DNA of 64,000 nt from Microscillaceae bacterium (GTDB lineage: Bacteria > Bacteroidota > Bacteroidia > Cytophagales > Microscillaceae): NCBI GenBank assembly GCA_011390205.1, contig JAABSX010000003.1:62001-126000 (forward strand), given 5' to 3'. The position numbers were made by a program, and so were the translations under genes. Numbering within the stretch: the first letter of the stretch is position 1; every line of letters begins with the position of its first letter. This document shows, piece by piece, positions 8,197 through 16,717 of the stretch. The notes beneath the pieces are model-generated. The model ran no database searches. It was not told the origin of the DNA and worked only from the letters and a program-made list of their open reading frames with translations.

Positions 8197-9507
8197 GTGC
8201 AGACATTCCTAGATTTTTTTTCATTTACTGACCCCAATGTGCGCTGGGTGGTGCTAGGCATCATGGCGATGTGTGCTGGGGCTGCATTGGTAGGGGTTTT
8301 TGCTTTTTTACAAAAGAAATCACTGGTAGGTGATGCCATTTCTCATGCCATTTTGCCTGGGATATGCTTGTCTTTTTTGATTACAGAATCCAAGGCTACT
8401 TGGGCTTTATTGCCTGGGGCATTCCTGACGGGCTGGTTTTCTCTGATAGCCATTGATTATCTCACACGGCACACCAAGCTCAAGTCAGATTCAGCAATTG
8501 CTTTAGTGCTTTCGGTGTTTTATGGAGTCGGGATTTTGCTCTTGACCATGATTCAAAACATGGAACTGGCACAGCAATCAGGGCTAGACAAGTTTTTGTT
8601 TGGCAAGGCGGCTGCGATGGTGTATGAAGATGTGCTGGTGCTGATTGGCCTAAGTATCCTGATTGCGGTGGTTATTTTTAGCTTGTACCGTCCTTTTCGT
8701 TTGCTGTCTTTTAATCCTGAGTATGCCCAAAGTTTGGGCTACCCGATTCGCTTTTTAGAAGGGCTTCTTTCGGGGCTGACGGTGCTTTCAGTGGCGATTG
8801 GTGTGCAGGCAGTTGGGGTGGTTTTAATGGCGGCCTTGCTGATTACGCCTGCTGCTACGGCACGCTACTGGACCAATAGTCTGAGTGTAATGCTAATTTT
8901 GGCTACTTTTTTTGGAGCATTTTCAGGCTTAATGGGTACATACATTTCTTATACTTACCCCCACATGCCTACGGGCCCTTGGGTGGTAACGGTGCTGTCG
9001 GTCATTGCCATTCTATCTGTTTTGCTAGGTAGAAAAAAGGGTGTACTCGCCAGCCAAAGACAACTTAGACGCAATGGACGCAAAATGCTAGAAGAAAATC
9101 TCCTCAAATGCCTTTATCATTTGGGAGAAATGGATAATGAGTGGCAAAAGAAAAGAACTTGGGCAGAAATCACGCAAAAGCGACTTTTCACAAAAAAACA
9201 ACTCCAGCGTGCTTGGAAAGCCTTGAGCCGTAAAAAATTACTGTTGGCAGACAGAGAAGGACTGCTATTAAGCAAAGAAGGTGAAAAAATGGGCAGACGC
9301 ATCACGAAGATTCATAGACTCTGGGAGCTTTACCTCACCAAACATTTGCATTTGGCTTCTGACCACGTCCACGAAGACGCAGAGGCAATAGAACACGTCA
9401 TTACCCCTGAGTTAGAAAAAGAACTAGAGCATCAGCTGGGTTATCCTGTACTAGACCCGCACGAAGAGCCGATTCCTTACAATGAAGATGATAAAAAAGA
9501 TACTTAA
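8197..9507 (+). CDS. Metal ABC permease fused to a DtxR-like repressor domain (YtgCR-like)
   Basis: A 436-residue fusion. Residues 1 to about 285 form an ABC-3 permease with several membrane helices, including the conserved VGDAISHAILPGI loop. Residues about 300-430 resemble a DtxR/MntR regulator: a degenerate winged helix (FTKKQLQRAWKALSRKKLL), then a dimerisation and metal-binding region with HRLWELYL, VHEDAEAIEH and DPHEEPIP. The ExxEH ligands match the Mn-type rather than the Cys-containing DtxR site; the N-terminal Asp ligand appears replaced by Asn. This is the architecture of chlamydial YtgCR, which is cleaved to release a repressor. Cleavage here is inference. The start is a GTG; no earlier in-frame ATG fits. 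Confidence 0.9.
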   Translation: MQTFLDFFSFTDPNVRWVVLGIMAMCAGAALVGVFAFLQKKSLVGDAISHAILPGICLSFLITESKATWALLPGAFLTGWFSLIAIDYLTRHTKLKSDSAIALVLSVFYGVGILLLTMIQNMELAQQSGLDKFLFGKAAAMVYEDVLVLIGLSILIAVVIFSLYRPFRLLSFNPEYAQSLGYPIRFLEGLLSGLTVLSVAIGVQAVGVVLMAALLITPAATARYWTNSLSVMLILATFFGAFSGLMGTYISYTYPHMPTGPWVVTVLSVIAILSVLLGRKKGVLASQRQLRRNGRKMLEENLLKCLYHLGEMDNEWQKKRTWAEITQKRLFTKKQLQRAWKALSRKKLLLADREGLLLSKEGEKMGRRITKIHRLWELYLTKHLHLASDHVHEDAEAIEHVITPELEKELEHQLGYPVLDPHEEPIPYNEDDKKDT

Positions 9508-9555
9508 GTGATTCATCACTCAAAAGAACATGACAGAAAGAAAAGAAAAAAAAGA

Positions 9556-10422
9556 ATGGATACATTTTGGATTATACTTACAGGTTCTTTAGTGGCTACT
9601 TGCAGTGCTTTGGTAGGCTGTTTTTTGGTGCTACGCAAAATGGCAATGGTGGGAGATGCCATTTCTCATGCCGTTTTGCCAGGGATAGTTTTGGCGTATT
9701 TAGTAGCTCAGACTAGAGATTCTCTACCGATGCTCATCGGGGCAGCTATTTTTGGGGTATTGATTACCATTCTGATAGAGACACTGCACCAGCAAGGTAA
9801 AATGCAAATAGATGCTGCCATTGGGCTGTCTTTCACATGGCTTTTTGCTTTGGGCGTGATTCTGATTTCGGTCTATGCAGGGCGGGTAGATTTAGACCAA
9901 GATTGTGTGCTGTATGGCGAGATTGCTTATATTCCGATTGATATTTGGTTCTGGAATGGGCAAGATATGGGCCCCAAGGCAGTCTGGCAGCTAGGAGGGC
10001 TTTTGGGAGTCATTGTTTTGCTGCTTGTTCTGGGCTACAAAGGATTGAAAATCACCACTTTCGATGAAAAATTTGCAGCCTCTTTGGGGATTTCTACCAT
10101 ATTCTGGCACTACGCCTTGATGAGTCTGGTGTCATTTACCACAGTTTTATCTTTTGAGTCGGTAGGGGCTATTTTGGTAGTGGCTTTTTTGGTAGGGCCT
10201 GCAAGCACGGCGTATTTACTTAGCAAACGCCTTTCTGAGATGTTGTTTTTAGCTGTTTTATTGGGGATTTTGGCAGCGTTAAGTGGGTATTTTTTAGCCA
10301 CATGGCTCAATGCGTCTATTGCTGGAGGTATGGCAGCCGCTGTAGGTTTAGAGTTTGTGCTGGCATTGATTTGGGTTTCTATTAAGAAAAAAAGTCTAGA
10401 GATTGCTTTTGAAGAAATATAA
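9556..10422 (+). CDS. Metal ABC transporter permease (YtgD-like)
   Basis: A 288-residue ABC-3 family membrane protein that pairs with the preceding permease to form the import channel. It has 8-9 hydrophobic segments and the family loop VGDAISHAVLPGI, nearly identical to that in its neighbour. The frame also opens at a GTG at 9508, directly after the stop of the fusion gene. That start would add a very basic 16-residue stretch, so the ATG at 9556 is preferred. It lacks a repressor tail and ends the operon at a strong hairpin. Confidence 0.92.
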   Translation: MDTFWIILTGSLVATCSALVGCFLVLRKMAMVGDAISHAVLPGIVLAYLVAQTRDSLPMLIGAAIFGVLITILIETLHQQGKMQIDAAIGLSFTWLFALGVILISVYAGRVDLDQDCVLYGEIAYIPIDIWFWNGQDMGPKAVWQLGGLLGVIVLLLVLGYKGLKITTFDEKFAASLGISTIFWHYALMSLVSFTTVLSFESVGAILVVAFLVGPASTAYLLSKRLSEMLFLAVLLGILAALSGYFLATWLNASIAGGMAAAVGLEFVLALIWVSIKKKSLEIAFEEI

Positions 10423-10424
10423 AA

Positions 10425-10482
10425 GAGGATTGTCAAAAAAATCTAAATACTTGTAAGCTGCTAGATTTTTTTGACAATCCTC
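10425..10482. terminator. Strong bidirectional terminator
   Basis: A perfect 21-bp inverted repeat (10425-10445 and 10462-10482) with a 16-base loop and A/T-rich inner stem stands between the metal operon and a convergent small gene. It probably terminates both. Confidence 0.8.
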
Positions 10483-10548
10483 GCTTTGATTTTACTAAAA
10501 AAAACCTGTGGTTAATTTTAGATTTGCAGGTGATGCAGTCTTTGCATT

Positions 10549-10887
10549 TTATTTTTCTTCACACTCTGTCAGTTCCCATGTATTTTTCTGACAGACATCA
10601 AAATTATAATAATCACAGAACTGCCCTTTGCTGTTTTCTACAGAGAGGGTATAGACTCCACACTGGAAGCTAATCTCTAGGCTTTGTCCAGCCTCGATGA
10701 CGGTCCCTTCTGAGAGAACAGGAATCTCATTTCCTTCACTATCATAAAGGTAGATTTGCTTGACAGAGGTCTGCATTTTATTCACTACTTGCAGTTTTAT
10801 GAGTTTTGGGTGAGTTGTTTGTTTTGTGAATGTAAAAGCCATCAGACTAAGACAGAGCACGAGGAGGGCAAAAGATTTTGTAGCCAT
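10549..10887 (-). CDS. Small secreted protein of unknown function
   Basis: A 112-residue protein with a clear Sec signal peptide (KSFALLVLCLSLMAFTF) and a compact mature domain predicted to be beta-rich. Three Cys residues lie in its last 35 residues (FCDYYNFDVCQ and TECEEK) and one more occurs earlier (FQCGVY), so two disulphides are possible. I do not recognise the family. The frame extends to a TTG at 10917, but the ATG at 10887 places the signal peptide normally. It is a single gene convergent with the metal operon. Confidence 0.7.
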   Translation of the reverse strand: MATKSFALLVLCLSLMAFTFTKQTTHPKLIKLQVVNKMQTSVKQIYLYDSEGNEIPVLSEGTVIEAGQSLEISFQCGVYTLSVENSKGQFCDYYNFDVCQKNTWELTECEEK

Positions 10888-10989
10888 TTTGCGTTTTTTT
10901 GTTAAAAATAATTTCAAATTACGTGAATTCTTAATTAAGACGCAAATTGTTTATTAGGTTACATATTACATATGTTTCTTTTATAGCCA

Positions 10990-11619
10990 TTAACCTCTGA
11001 AAACACTTTCTAATGCCTGCGGATTAGTTACTTGAATCATACGGCTTTCAAGTCTGACAAGGTTGGCATAGGCCAATTCTTGCAGTGTTTTTTCTACTTT
11101 GCTGAGGTTAATGCCCGTAAACTCAGTGATGAATGCAGGCAAAATGGCTAATCCTCCTGAGAAGGCCTGTTGTTCTGCTTTTGCTTTGAATAACTCTAGC
11201 AGTAAAAAAGCGATTTTCTGTTTGATGGTTTTGTTGTAATATTCTATGCCTCTCTGCTCTGTTCGGTTGATTTCTAGGCAAAGCTCTTGCATTAATTTAA
11301 GTTTAAAAAGTGGTTCATTCTCTATCATTTCGTGTATTTGAGAGACAGGAATAGACACCAACTCTGATTCTTCTAATACGATGGCGGAGTGCTCATACAG
11401 GGGCTTTGTGAGTGAAGACACACCCAAGATTTGCCCAGGTCTGACTAGGCTGAGCCAGAGCTTGCCGAAGCGTTCGTGTTGTTTGTAAGTGATTACGAGC
11501 CCCTTTTTTAGACAGAAAACGTGCAAAGCAGGGGCATTCTCCTGGTAGATAAGTTCCTGTTTATCAAGTGTCAAGATAATTGACTTGCTTATCAGTACAT
11601 TTTCCATTAATATTTTCAT
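10990..11619 (-). CDS. Crp/Fnr-family transcriptional regulator
   Basis: A 209-residue regulator. An N-terminal cyclic-nucleotide-binding-type beta barrel (about residues 10-115) is followed by a long dimer helix and a C-terminal Crp-type winged helix; the recognition region is TEFTGINLSKVEKTLQELAYANLVRLE. There is no Fnr-type Cys cluster, and the phosphate-binding cassette of true Crp (GExx...RxA) is not evident, so the effector is unknown. A second in-frame ATG at residue 5 could be the start. An inverted repeat upstream of its likely promoter may be an autoregulatory site. The family is certain; the regulon is unknown. Confidence 0.88.
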   Translation of the reverse strand: MKILMENVLISKSIILTLDKQELIYQENAPALHVFCLKKGLVITYKQHERFGKLWLSLVRPGQILGVSSLTKPLYEHSAIVLEESELVSIPVSQIHEMIENEPLFKLKLMQELCLEINRTEQRGIEYYNKTIKQKIAFLLLELFKAKAEQQAFSGGLAILPAFITEFTGINLSKVEKTLQELAYANLVRLESRMIQVTNPQALESVFRG

Positions 11620-11648
11620 GAAACTATAGGTTTATCAGATTAGTACTC

Positions 11649-11679
11649 CAAAGATACATTTGTTAGCTGAAATATAAAA
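11649..11679 (-). promoter_or_regulatory. Candidate promoter of the Crp/Fnr gene
   Basis: Read on the minus strand: TTTT (11679-11676, one mismatch to TTTG), a 19-base spacer, then TATCTTTG (11656-11649), a full match to TAnnTTTG. Transcription would begin near 11642, about 25 bases before the ATG. Confidence 0.4.
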
Positions 11680-11683
11680 TGAT

Positions 11684-11709
11684 ATACATCATACCTAAAA
11701 GTGATGTAT
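11684..11709. promoter_or_regulatory. Inverted repeat upstream of the Crp/Fnr promoter
   Basis: ATACATCA (11684-11691) and TGATGTAT (11702-11709) form an 8-bp inverted repeat with a 10-base spacer, just upstream of the candidate -33 element. Position and symmetry suit a dimeric regulator such as the Crp/Fnr protein itself. The half site is not the classical TGTGA or TTGAT. Confidence 0.35.
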
Positions 11710-11836
11710 TTAGGCAAGTCATTTCCAGTATTTTTCATAAATTATCTTTTATGAGTTATATTTCAATGTCTTTTTTATGAACTGCACAGCAAAAAAATAG
11801 CGGAAGCCTTGCTAGATATTGTCACAGGGGTTCAGC

Positions 11837-12241
11837 TCACACAATCTCTTGGCAAAGCTCTACAAGCACTCCGTTGGTGCTTTTGGGGTGCAAAAATACC
11901 ACCAGTTTATTGTCTGCTCCTTGTTTAGGGGTTTCATTCAAGATACTAAAACCTTCTGATTTCAGGCGTGCCACTTCTTGATAAATATCTGCCACCTCAT
12001 AAGCAATGTGATGTATTCCTTCTCCTTTCTTTGCTATAAATTTAGCAATGGCACTGTCTTCATGGGTAGCCTCTAACAGCTCTATTTTAGTTTCTCCTAC
12101 TTTAAAAAATGAAGTCTTCACATTTTCCGAGCTTACCTCTTCGGCCTTGTAGGGTGTTGCACCCAATAGTTTGGTAAATAAGCTGTCTGAATCTGTGATA
12201 CTTTTGACGGCTATGCCGATGTGTTCTACTTTTAATAACAT
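11837..12241 (-). CDS. mce: Methylmalonyl-CoA epimerase
   Basis: A 134-residue member of the vicinal-oxygen-chelate fold that interconverts the (R) and (S) forms of methylmalonyl-CoA in propionyl-CoA metabolism. The metal ligands are recognisable as His in VEHIGIAV, His in GIHHIAYEV and Glu in VLVELCQ. The catalytic Glu of the family is probably the one in KIELLEAT. Length is standard. It diverges from the A-type Fe-S carrier gene across 134 bases. The mutase subunits are not in this window. Confidence 0.92.
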   Translation of the reverse strand: MLLKVEHIGIAVKSITDSDSLFTKLLGATPYKAEEVSSENVKTSFFKVGETKIELLEATHEDSAIAKFIAKKGEGIHHIAYEVADIYQEVARLKSEGFSILNETPKQGADNKLVVFLHPKSTNGVLVELCQEIV

Positions 12242-12375
12242 ATTTGAGATAGATGTTTAATGGATGGCAGCTAAGTTAAGAAACTTTTTAAAAATAAGAT
12301 TAGTTCTAATGCATAATACTACTAAACTAAATCTTTCAGATAAATTAATTCACTAAATTTAAAAGGGAAAATCTC

Positions 12376-12702
12376 ATGGTAACGATTTCAGAACAAGCCA
12401 AGACTAAAATAGAAGAACTAAGAAAACAAGATGACCTCAATCAAAATCATCATATCCGTGTGGCAGTAAAAGGAGGGGGCTGCTCAGGGCTGATGTATGA
12501 TCTTGAGTTTGATGCAAGCATAGGAGATAGCGATCAAGTATTTGAAGACAAAGAAATTAAAATACTGGTAGATAAAAAAAGTCTGCTCTACTTGGTAGGT
12601 ACGCAGCTAGACTTTACGGATGGACTAAACGGAAAAGGCTTTCACTTCGTGAACCCGAATGCCAGCCGTACTTGTGGCTGCGGAGAGAGTTTCGCCGTCT
12701 AA
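12376..12702 (+). CDS. A-type Fe-S cluster carrier (HesB/IscA/SufA family)
   Basis: A 108-residue carrier that delivers iron-sulphur clusters to target proteins in the cytoplasm. The three conserved cysteines are present: one in GGGCSGL (about residue 35) and two in the C-terminal TCGCGESF. The phrase KGFHFVNPNASRTCGCG is the family hallmark. No isc, suf or nif genes are adjacent, so the subfamily name is left open. A hairpin follows it. Confidence 0.93.
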   Translation: MVTISEQAKTKIEELRKQDDLNQNHHIRVAVKGGGCSGLMYDLEFDASIGDSDQVFEDKEIKILVDKKSLLYLVGTQLDFTDGLNGKGFHFVNPNASRTCGCGESFAV

Positions 12703-12724
12703 TCTAAGAGATGCAAAGGGGGGG

Positions 12725-12765
12725 TAGCACTTGCCTCGATTTAGCCATCACAAAGGCGAGTGCTA
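12725..12765 (+). terminator. Hairpin after the Fe-S carrier gene
   Basis: A 12-bp stem (12725-12736 with 12754-12765, one G-T wobble) and 17-base loop lie 22 bases after the stop codon. The following T-rich stretch is broken by other bases, so termination is probable rather than certain. Confidence 0.5.
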
Positions 12766-12850
12766 TGTCTATTTGCTTTCAATCAAGCTTTTTTTGTACC
12801 TCTTTTTCATCATAATCCGTATAAAATGCAGCAATTAATACGAATTACTT

Positions 12851-13222
12851 ATGCAAGGACAGCAGTCTTATACAAACCACCCCAAAAACTTTGAGATTAT
12901 CCACCACCAAATGATTACAGGTGAGCTAGACCTAGAGATAGAGAGAAACAGCTCAGAAAGCTCCTTTTTGCTAAAATTTCATAAAATACTCAACCAACAA
13001 GAGTTTATCAAAATGAACTCAGAACGATTTAATACACTCACCCCACGCGAAAAAGAAATACTCATCATGGTAGCGTATGGTGATACCAATCAAAAAATAG
13101 CTGACCATCTCTCCATCTCTATCAATACCTCCAAAACACATCGCAAAAACATCAAAAGTAAACTGAATATCAAGACCACAAGAGAGCTAATAGAATATGC
13201 TCAGGCATTTGACCTTATCTAA
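12851..13222 (+). CDS. LuxR-type helix-turn-helix protein without receiver domain
   Basis: A 123-residue protein. The C-terminal 65 residues form a LuxR/FixJ (GerE) DNA-binding domain: LTPREKEILIMVAYG, then NQKIADHLSISINTSKTHRKNIKSKL. The N-terminal 55 residues match no receiver or PAS domain I recognise, and no phosphorylatable Asp motif is visible. It probably regulates transcription in response to an unknown signal or partner. It stands alone between the Fe-S carrier and enoyl-CoA hydratase genes. No sensor kinase is nearby. Confidence 0.85.
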   Translation: MQGQQSYTNHPKNFEIIHHQMITGELDLEIERNSSESSFLLKFHKILNQQEFIKMNSERFNTLTPREKEILIMVAYGDTNQKIADHLSISINTSKTHRKNIKSKLNIKTTRELIEYAQAFDLI

Positions 13223-13331
13223 GCAACCCTGACAAAGTGCGTCTCTTTTAAGATGAATTAGAACAAATTTTAGGTATTTCTCGGGCTGAAAGTTATCTTA
13301 GTGTTTTATAAAACTTATAGCTTAGAAAATT

Positions 13332-14096
13332 ATGAATTATCAAAATTTAATTTATCACCAAGAAGGTGCCATTGTCAAAATAACACTTAACCGCCCTGAT
13401 AAAATGAACGCTCTCAGTCCTGCACTCGTGCAAGAGCTCAAAGAGGCAGCCAAGTGTGTGGCAGAAGATGACAGCGTCAAAGTACTTATCATCAATGGAG
13501 CGGGCAGGGCGTGGTCGGCAGGGGTAGATTTACAAGCCCTCAATGAATCTATCCAAGGAGGGCAATTCTCAGCAGACCAAATCCTGATAGATGGCAATGA
13601 ATTTATTCACACCATTCAGACTATGCCCAAAGTAGCCATTGCGATGGTCAATGGATTTTGCTACACAGGTGCCACAGAGTTTATGCTTGCCTTTGATTTA
13701 ATCTATGCCGCCGAAGAAGCCAAAATAGGAGATACGCACAGCAAATGGGGAATCGCTCCAAAATGGGGCATGACACAGCGGCTTCCCCAAATGGTAGGTA
13801 TCCTCAAAGCTAGAGAACTCTCTTTTACGGCCCAGCCCGTTACTGGAAAAGAAGCAGAAAGAATCGGATTGGTCAATAAAGCAGTCCCACTTGCAGAGCT
13901 AGAGAATACCGTAAACGAAGTGGCTGCACATATCCTCAATAACAGTGCACAGGCGATTGCTGCCATGAAATCTCTCTACTACCAAGGAATGAACACTACC
14001 CTCAAAGAAGGCATCGAGATTGAATACAAGGCCCACTTTGAAATCAATGACAGAGAAGAATTTCTGAGAAATTTTCAGGAAAATAAGAAAAAATAG
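13332..14096 (+). CDS. Enoyl-CoA hydratase/isomerase family protein
   Basis: A 254-residue crotonase-fold protein of normal length, starting NYQNLIYHQEGAIVKITLNRPDKMNAL. The oxyanion-hole segments are AWSAGVDLQAL and NGFCYTGATEFMLAFD. The first catalytic Glu position appears kept (ATEF), but the segment holding the second Glu of hydratases reads GDTHSKWGIAP, so that Glu is replaced. It may therefore be an isomerase, hydrolase or lyase of the superfamily rather than a classical hydratase. It belongs to acyl-CoA metabolism in a broad sense, with no beta-oxidation partners adjacent. Confidence 0.85.
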   Translation: MNYQNLIYHQEGAIVKITLNRPDKMNALSPALVQELKEAAKCVAEDDSVKVLIINGAGRAWSAGVDLQALNESIQGGQFSADQILIDGNEFIHTIQTMPKVAIAMVNGFCYTGATEFMLAFDLIYAAEEAKIGDTHSKWGIAPKWGMTQRLPQMVGILKARELSFTAQPVTGKEAERIGLVNKAVPLAELENTVNEVAAHILNNSAQAIAAMKSLYYQGMNTTLKEGIEIEYKAHFEINDREEFLRNFQENKKK

Positions 14097-14636
14097 CAGA
14101 TTACAAGGCTCAAAAGACTTTCAATGAGTCTCTAATAATTAGCACATTTTAAGTAAACATATTGTACTGCTATACATTTTGGGCAGGTGTAGCACTCTGC
14201 AAAAAGTGCCATACCTAAGCGCTGAAAAAGTATCATTTGTACGATGTTCTTATTGTGTTGTTTTATAAAGTAGTTGGCATCAAAGGCTTCGCCCTTTCAC
14301 AGTATAAGAGCGGAGCTTTTCTTCTTGGTCAATGTCTCTCAAAAGATGCTTATATTAAACCCGTATTTTGCACTGACGGAAGCCCAATCTTGTGAGACTT
14401 AAAATTTATTTTTGATTTTTTAGAAAAACTGAAATTAAATATTTAAAATATAAGTTAATACAATCGCACAGTAAAATAGATGCGCCACAGCAAAAAAACC
14501 TCTTTTGAGTCTTTATGGACAATAAAGAAGCACTGCTAACCTACAGAAAAGTAAACCTTTTATTAACTAACTTGTTGCTTATTCGTATTTTTAGATGTAA
14601 TTTCACTTAAATAAAATGTAGATTTTTCCTAAAACA
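14097..14636. other. Non-coding stretch of 540 bases
   Basis: No open frame with a plausible start, no tRNA cloverleaf and no strong terminator was found. It is AT-rich, with a short hairpin (AGACT/AGTCT) just after the enoyl-CoA hydratase gene. It may hold the promoter of the next gene or a gene remnant. Confidence 0.5.
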
Positions 14637-15152
14637 ATGCTCAAAATAGAACCCATATCCTCTTGTAAAGATTTAAGCCTACGCTACCTAGATACTTCAT
14701 TTATCAATGAAATACATCAAGTGTATGTGCAAGCTTATCGTTATTTAGGATTGGCTGTTTCTGAGTTTTCTGGTGAAGAGCTAAAATCAAAATATGATGG
14801 TGTACTCGTCTATCAAAATGAAGCTTTTTTTATATATCTTGATACGCCATTTGGGCGCAAGATATCGCTTCTTTTTTCTAAATCTACGCCACATTCTAAA
14901 AGGCTATTGGTCAAAAACTATCTTGACATCATACAGCAAGATGGCTGGTATATAGAAGCCAGTGCCCGTATAGAGCAGATTTCTAAGCAGGCCAATGTTC
15001 CTAGCTTGGTACAAAGGAAAGACATAGAACTTGTGCTTCAAAAAAAAGTAAGGTGGCTTGGCAGAGGGTATTACCGCCGTAAGCTTTCCAAATCACAAGA
15101 GTGGGTTACCAAAAAAATTTATGGCAAACCTATGTTGTTTGCCACAAATTGA
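14637..15152 (+). CDS. Hypothetical protein
   Basis: A 171-residue soluble protein with no signal peptide or membrane segment. I do not recognise its family. The C-terminal third is strongly basic (KVRWLGRGYYRRKLSKSQEWVTKKIYGKP), which could suit nucleic-acid or membrane-surface contact. The central part (FFIYLDTPFGRKISLLFS) looks like paired beta strands. Codon use resembles its neighbours, so it is probably a real gene. It converges with the aldehyde dehydrogenase, leaving only 13 bases between the stop codons. Confidence 0.65.
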   Translation: MLKIEPISSCKDLSLRYLDTSFINEIHQVYVQAYRYLGLAVSEFSGEELKSKYDGVLVYQNEAFFIYLDTPFGRKISLLFSKSTPHSKRLLVKNYLDIIQQDGWYIEASARIEQISKQANVPSLVQRKDIELVLQKKVRWLGRGYYRRKLSKSQEWVTKKIYGKPMLFATN

Positions 15153-15165
15153 GGGAGGGGGAGGG

Positions 15166-16629
15166 CTAGAATACCAACAAGCGAATCTCGGTCATTTCTT
15201 CCATAGCATATTTAAGCCCCTCACGTCCAAAACCCGAATCTTTTACCCCACCATAAGGCATATTGTCTATACGGTAGCCGGGCACACTGTTCATAATCAC
15301 TCCACCCACTTCTAATTCATTCAGTGCTGTTTTCATACGGTCAATGTGCTTGGTATAAATACCTACTTGCAGCCCATAGACTGAGTCATTGACGATGTGG
15401 AGGGCATCTTCAAAGTTTTTGGCTTTTTGAAGCACTGCTACAGGCCCGAATACTTCTTCTTGCACTACTTTGCTTGTGCTGGGTGCATTTTCTAGCAAAG
15501 TAGCTTCATAGACATTGTGTGCTGCATCATAGACTTTAGCCCCTGTGAGTGCTTCTGCACCTGCTTCTAAGGCTTCTTTTACCCATTCTTTGATGCGTGT
15601 TACATTGCCTTGGTCTATGAGAGGCCCATTGATACAAGAGGCTTCACTGGGGTTGCCTTGTGAGATTTTGCCCACTTCTTGGAGAAGTAATTTTTTGAAG
15701 TCTTCATATACTTCCTCTACCACGATGATTCTTTGGGTGGAGATACAAATTTGCCCTGCATACAAAAAGGCGCTTTTAGCAACTGTAGAAGCAATCTCTG
15801 CGATGTCTGCCGTTTCGTCTATGATGACGGCGGCATTTCCCCCTAGTTCTAGGGCTATTTTTTTCTTACCAGCTTGGCTTTTAAGATACCAGCCTATCTT
15901 GGCACTTCCCGTAAAAGAGAGCATTTTAAGTCTTTCATCTTTGATCATTTGCTCGGCTACGGGCACATCACAGGTCAGCACATTGACCACTCCTTCGGGG
16001 TAGCCAGCTTCTTGGCAAAGTGCCGCAAAAGCAAGGGCAGTCAGGGGCGTTTGTGGGGCGGGTTTTAGTACAAAAGAGCAGCCTACAGCCAGTGCAGGAG
16101 CTATTTTGTGCAATGCTAGGTTAAGTGGAAAGTTAAAGGGGGTGATACAGGCAATGGGCCCTAAGGGCACTCTTTTGGTAAAGGCAATCTTTCCTTCTCC
16201 TATCCCAAAATCAATCGGAACAATCTCTCCCGAAAAAGAATAAGCCTCCCTGATGGCAGCTTCTAGAGTGGTAATTCCTCTGGCTACTTCCACTTCGGCG
16301 TAGCTTCTGGGTTTTCCTGCTTCGGCAATGATTAACTCTACAAAAGCCTTGCTGTGTGCTTCTAGGGCATCTCTTAGCTTTTGGAGGTGTGTTGCACGCT
16401 TGCCAGCAGGCCATTTTTTGATAATTTGAAAACCACGTTCGGCAGCTTGTATGGCAGCTTCCATTTGTGTGGCATCGGCCAGTTGGATACTTGCCAAGGG
16501 TTCTTGTGTGTATTTGTGTAGTACTTCTAGCTTTTCTTTGGCTTTGCCCTCTTGCCAAGAATTGGCGATGAATTGCTGTGTTTTTAGGATACTTTTAAAA
16601 GCTTCAGATGCTTTGGTCAATGTTTGCAT
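15166..16629 (-). CDS. Aldehyde dehydrogenase family protein
   Basis: A 487-residue NAD(P)-dependent aldehyde dehydrogenase. Visible motifs in order are the cofactor-binding TPFNFPLNLALHKIAPAL and FTGSAKIG, the general-base Glu in ALELGGNA and the catalytic Cys in AGQICISTQR. The C-terminal PYGGVKDSGFGREG completes the fold. The sequence resembles the lactaldehyde/non-phosphorylating glyceraldehyde-3-phosphate dehydrogenase branch; the substrate cannot be fixed by eye. It is a single gene in the cytoplasm. Confidence 0.93.
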   Translation of the reverse strand: MQTLTKASEAFKSILKTQQFIANSWQEGKAKEKLEVLHKYTQEPLASIQLADATQMEAAIQAAERGFQIIKKWPAGKRATHLQKLRDALEAHSKAFVELIIAEAGKPRSYAEVEVARGITTLEAAIREAYSFSGEIVPIDFGIGEGKIAFTKRVPLGPIACITPFNFPLNLALHKIAPALAVGCSFVLKPAPQTPLTALAFAALCQEAGYPEGVVNVLTCDVPVAEQMIKDERLKMLSFTGSAKIGWYLKSQAGKKKIALELGGNAAVIIDETADIAEIASTVAKSAFLYAGQICISTQRIIVVEEVYEDFKKLLLQEVGKISQGNPSEASCINGPLIDQGNVTRIKEWVKEALEAGAEALTGAKVYDAAHNVYEATLLENAPSTSKVVQEEVFGPVAVLQKAKNFEDALHIVNDSVYGLQVGIYTKHIDRMKTALNELEVGGVIMNSVPGYRIDNMPYGGVKDSGFGREGLKYAMEEMTEIRLLVF

Positions 16630-16717
16630 AAGATAGATGTATTTTAATATGATTGTTTTAGGTCAGTATAATTTAAACATCTTAAAAAAATAATTGTGAG
16701 AATGAAGCAAGTTTTTT

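Noticed and set aside
15875-16070. Possible short plus-strand genes opposite the aldehyde dehydrogenase
   Set aside because: They are shadows of the minus-strand enzyme, without start context or motifs.
16211-16558. A basic, Cys-containing frame inside the aldehyde dehydrogenase gene on the same strand
   Set aside because: It is another reading frame of a clear enzyme gene and resembles no known protein.
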